From the NCBI RefSeq assembly GCF_024699965.1, contig NZ_JAJOMZ010000004.1:2416001-2480000 (forward strand): DNA of 64,000 nucleotides. The letters are read 5' to 3'. Made by a program: the position numbers and the translations under genes. Origin of the DNA: Flavobacterium sp. J372. Its GTDB lineage: Bacteria > Bacteroidota > Bacteroidia > Flavobacteriales > Flavobacteriaceae. Every line of letters begins with the position of its first letter. The first letter of the stretch is position 1. Under the pieces are notes generated by a model. That model worked only from the letters and a program-made list of their open reading frames with translations. It did not search any database and had not been told where the DNA came from. Positions 62,280-64,000 of this stretch are shown here, piece after piece.

Positions 62280-64000
62280 TTATTTGAATTGCGGGATGGC
62301 CTTTTTCAGCGCTGCCCTGTCAGTAAAAAATAATATAAGATAAAACGGAAAACCTAAAACCAATGTCGGTATCAATCCTAATCCAATATTACGGTTTAGT
62401 ATCCGGCCAACATCACGAAGGATTTCTTTAGATTTAAATAAAAACAGATAGAATAATATCGTATTCAAAATGCCTAATATCATAAGCCACAGATTGGTCT
62501 TTTCAGCTTGTGCAGCCGTTAAAGCAAAAACAATCGATACAATTAAGGTTACCAATGCACCTCCTGAAAGATATTTGTAGTCATTTGCCAGCTGCTCCAT
62601 TTTAAGGAACTGTGTATTATGCAGTTCTCCACGCTCCAACAATGCAGCCTGTGTAATACCTCTCAATTCCAATACCTTAAGTGCCCTGTTGCGGTAATCG
62701 CGCGAATAACCAAACCGCCGTGCATTCTTTACTATATCAACAAGTTGTTCTTCATCCCGGGCCATCATTTCATCCCAGTCTTCACCCTGGCCAACGGCTA
62801 CCGTTTCCATCTTAACCATTTCTGGAGCATCAATGCCCCGCTTGCCAAAAAGCTTTTTAAAAGGCAGTATTAGCCAGTCAAAGTTAACAGTTACGTTCAT
62901 GTCGTTTGTGGCTCTATACGTAAGGAAAACGGCCAATGGCGAAAGTATGAATGACGACATCCAGGCTCCCATAAATGGCGGAATCCCGTTTTCTGATGCA
63001 GCCTTACGCCCAAAGGTGTTTACAAAGTGGAATACAATAAATATTACCACAGCAAAACTATCGGTAGGCCTATACCACCTTTACGGATGATTGCACCCAG
63101 CGGCGCGCCTATAAAAAACATTAGTATACAGGCAAATGCTATTACAAACTTATCGTAAAGCGCGAGCCAGTGCCCGTTGATGTTCTTTACTTTTGCGAGC
63201 AATGTATTCTTACCTGCCTCGACAGAAAAATCTGCACTGCTCAGGTTGCTTGAAGCTATTTCCAAAACACGCTTCTTATCTGCATCCATTGAAAAATATT
63301 TCAAAACATCTTTAGGAAATTTTATAACTTCCTTTTTAGGAATTGGCGCTCCTTTCGGCGCTGTCGGCTTAATTAAGATATTATTCAGCCTGCCTGATGT
63401 ATTATCGGCAATTGTTTGTGCATCCTTTACATAATTGGTTTCAAGAGAGTCAATTGTATAGTTAAGCTCACTAACATTAAGCATTGTATTTGTATTTACA
63501 ATCCTCGTATCTCCTTCGCTTTCAGGATTGTTTAGCACTGAAAGGTCAATATTCATAATCTGTTTTGAGAATGTGCTTTTTGCAAATGGCTGGCGTTCGC
63601 GCTGGGCAGGGTCGCTTTTAACATCTTCGTAATAGTAGCCATCAAAAAGCTCCAGCTGCAAAAGGTTAGATGATTCATTGCTTGTAAGCAAACCTGACTT
63701 TGAGCGTATCACAGTGCTGTTTTGTTGGCCAGGCGCTCTCTTATGAATGGTAATGCCTTCCAGCTTTTCGCCATTTTCACCGGATTTCTTATCAACTTTA
63801 ATATTGAAATTATCGCCTATTGCATTAAACTGGCCTTCAGCTATTGCCATAGCCGGTTTGCGCTGAAGAATGCTTTTGCGGAGATTCAGGAATTTATATT
63901 CTGCTTTGGGGATAACATTATTGGCGAAAAGGAATGCCACAATACTCAATCCAAATATGAACACAATAAGGCTTCGCATGGCCCTGCTGAGCGATATGCC
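62280..64000 (-). CDS. LptF/LptG-type permease (YjgP/YjgQ), partial and frameshifted
   Basis: An inner-membrane component of the LptBFGC lipopolysaccharide exporter. The frame is open to the window's right edge (ISLSRAMRSLIVFIFGLSI), so the first helix lies outside. An early transmembrane segment and FANNVIPKAEYKFLNLRKSI precede the periplasmic jellyroll (about 63250-63850), then two transmembrane helices. The frame breaks at the A-run 63054-63057 (+ strand): four A where five restore GIGLPIVFAVVIFIVFHFVN. The second frame then carries helices TFGRKAASENGIPPFMGAWM and, after a cytoplasmic domain, three more helices in the last 120 residues. LPS export is essential, so this is most likely a sequence error. 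Whether it is F or G cannot be told. Confidence 0.85.

Noticed and set aside
1..64000. CRISPR arrays
   Set aside because: No regularly spaced direct repeats of 24-40 bp were seen, and no cas genes.

Overview
The window comes from a Bacteroidota chromosome, most likely a Flavobacterium or close Flavobacteriaceae relative. Evidence: SusC/SusD outer-membrane pairs, type IX secretion (T9SS) C-terminal tails, Bacteroidota promoters with the TAnnTTTG -7 element, a LigD with its polymerase domain at the C-terminus, and a CTnDOT-type integrative element.

Left part (1-10986): housekeeping and envelope genes. These are the C-terminus of LigD, a VOC protein, a SIMPL protein, a rhomboid protease, an LpxL-like acyltransferase, a class V aminotransferase, an O/P-type porin, prmA-clpS, and a membrane sensor-regulator (Reg_prop propeller, Y_Y_Y, transmembrane segment, coiled coil, LuxR-type HTH) that lies just upstream of a polysaccharide utilization locus.

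11229-22174: a laminarin/beta-1,3-glucan utilization locus. It encodes SusC, SusD, a PKD/carbohydrate-binding surface lipoprotein, a lipoprotein GH16 laminarinase, a GH3 beta-glucosidase and a second GH16 enzyme that carries two frameshifts. The proteins would bind, cut, import and finish degrading the glucan. After it come a YeeE/YedE sulfur-transport pair, a lipoprotein, kdsA (frameshifted) and a YpfJ-type metallopeptidase.

About 25820-44044: an 18 kb decayed integrative element bounded by a near-identical 15 bp direct repeat and an inverted 13 bp repeat. Most backbone genes (IntDOT-like integrase, ssb, DUF932, part of a PRTRC module, topB, DUF3945, one HTH gene, rteC) have frameshifts or stops, and no transfer or mobilization genes remain. 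Several cargo genes are intact: an HExxH protein with a DUF4238 protein, and a 445-aa protein of unknown family. A zinc-ribbon/PLD-like protein next to the 445-aa gene needs one frame correction. These cargo cassettes are the best candidates for an undescribed system.

Right part (44222-64000): T9SS-exported proteins (including another GH16 and a CotH-family protein), a small unknown pair, YifB/ComM, a PH-domain protein, a CPA1 antiporter overlapping a CoA-disulfide-reductase-like enzyme, an exported endonuclease I, an RluA-family pseudouridine synthase, tRNA-Ser(TGA), ribB and an LptF/LptG permease that runs off the right edge.

A recurring feature is single-base shortening of A/T runs inside genes, including the normally essential kdsA and lptF/G. 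This points to consensus sequencing error for at least part of the frameshifts, while three nonsense codons in the element look more like true decay.
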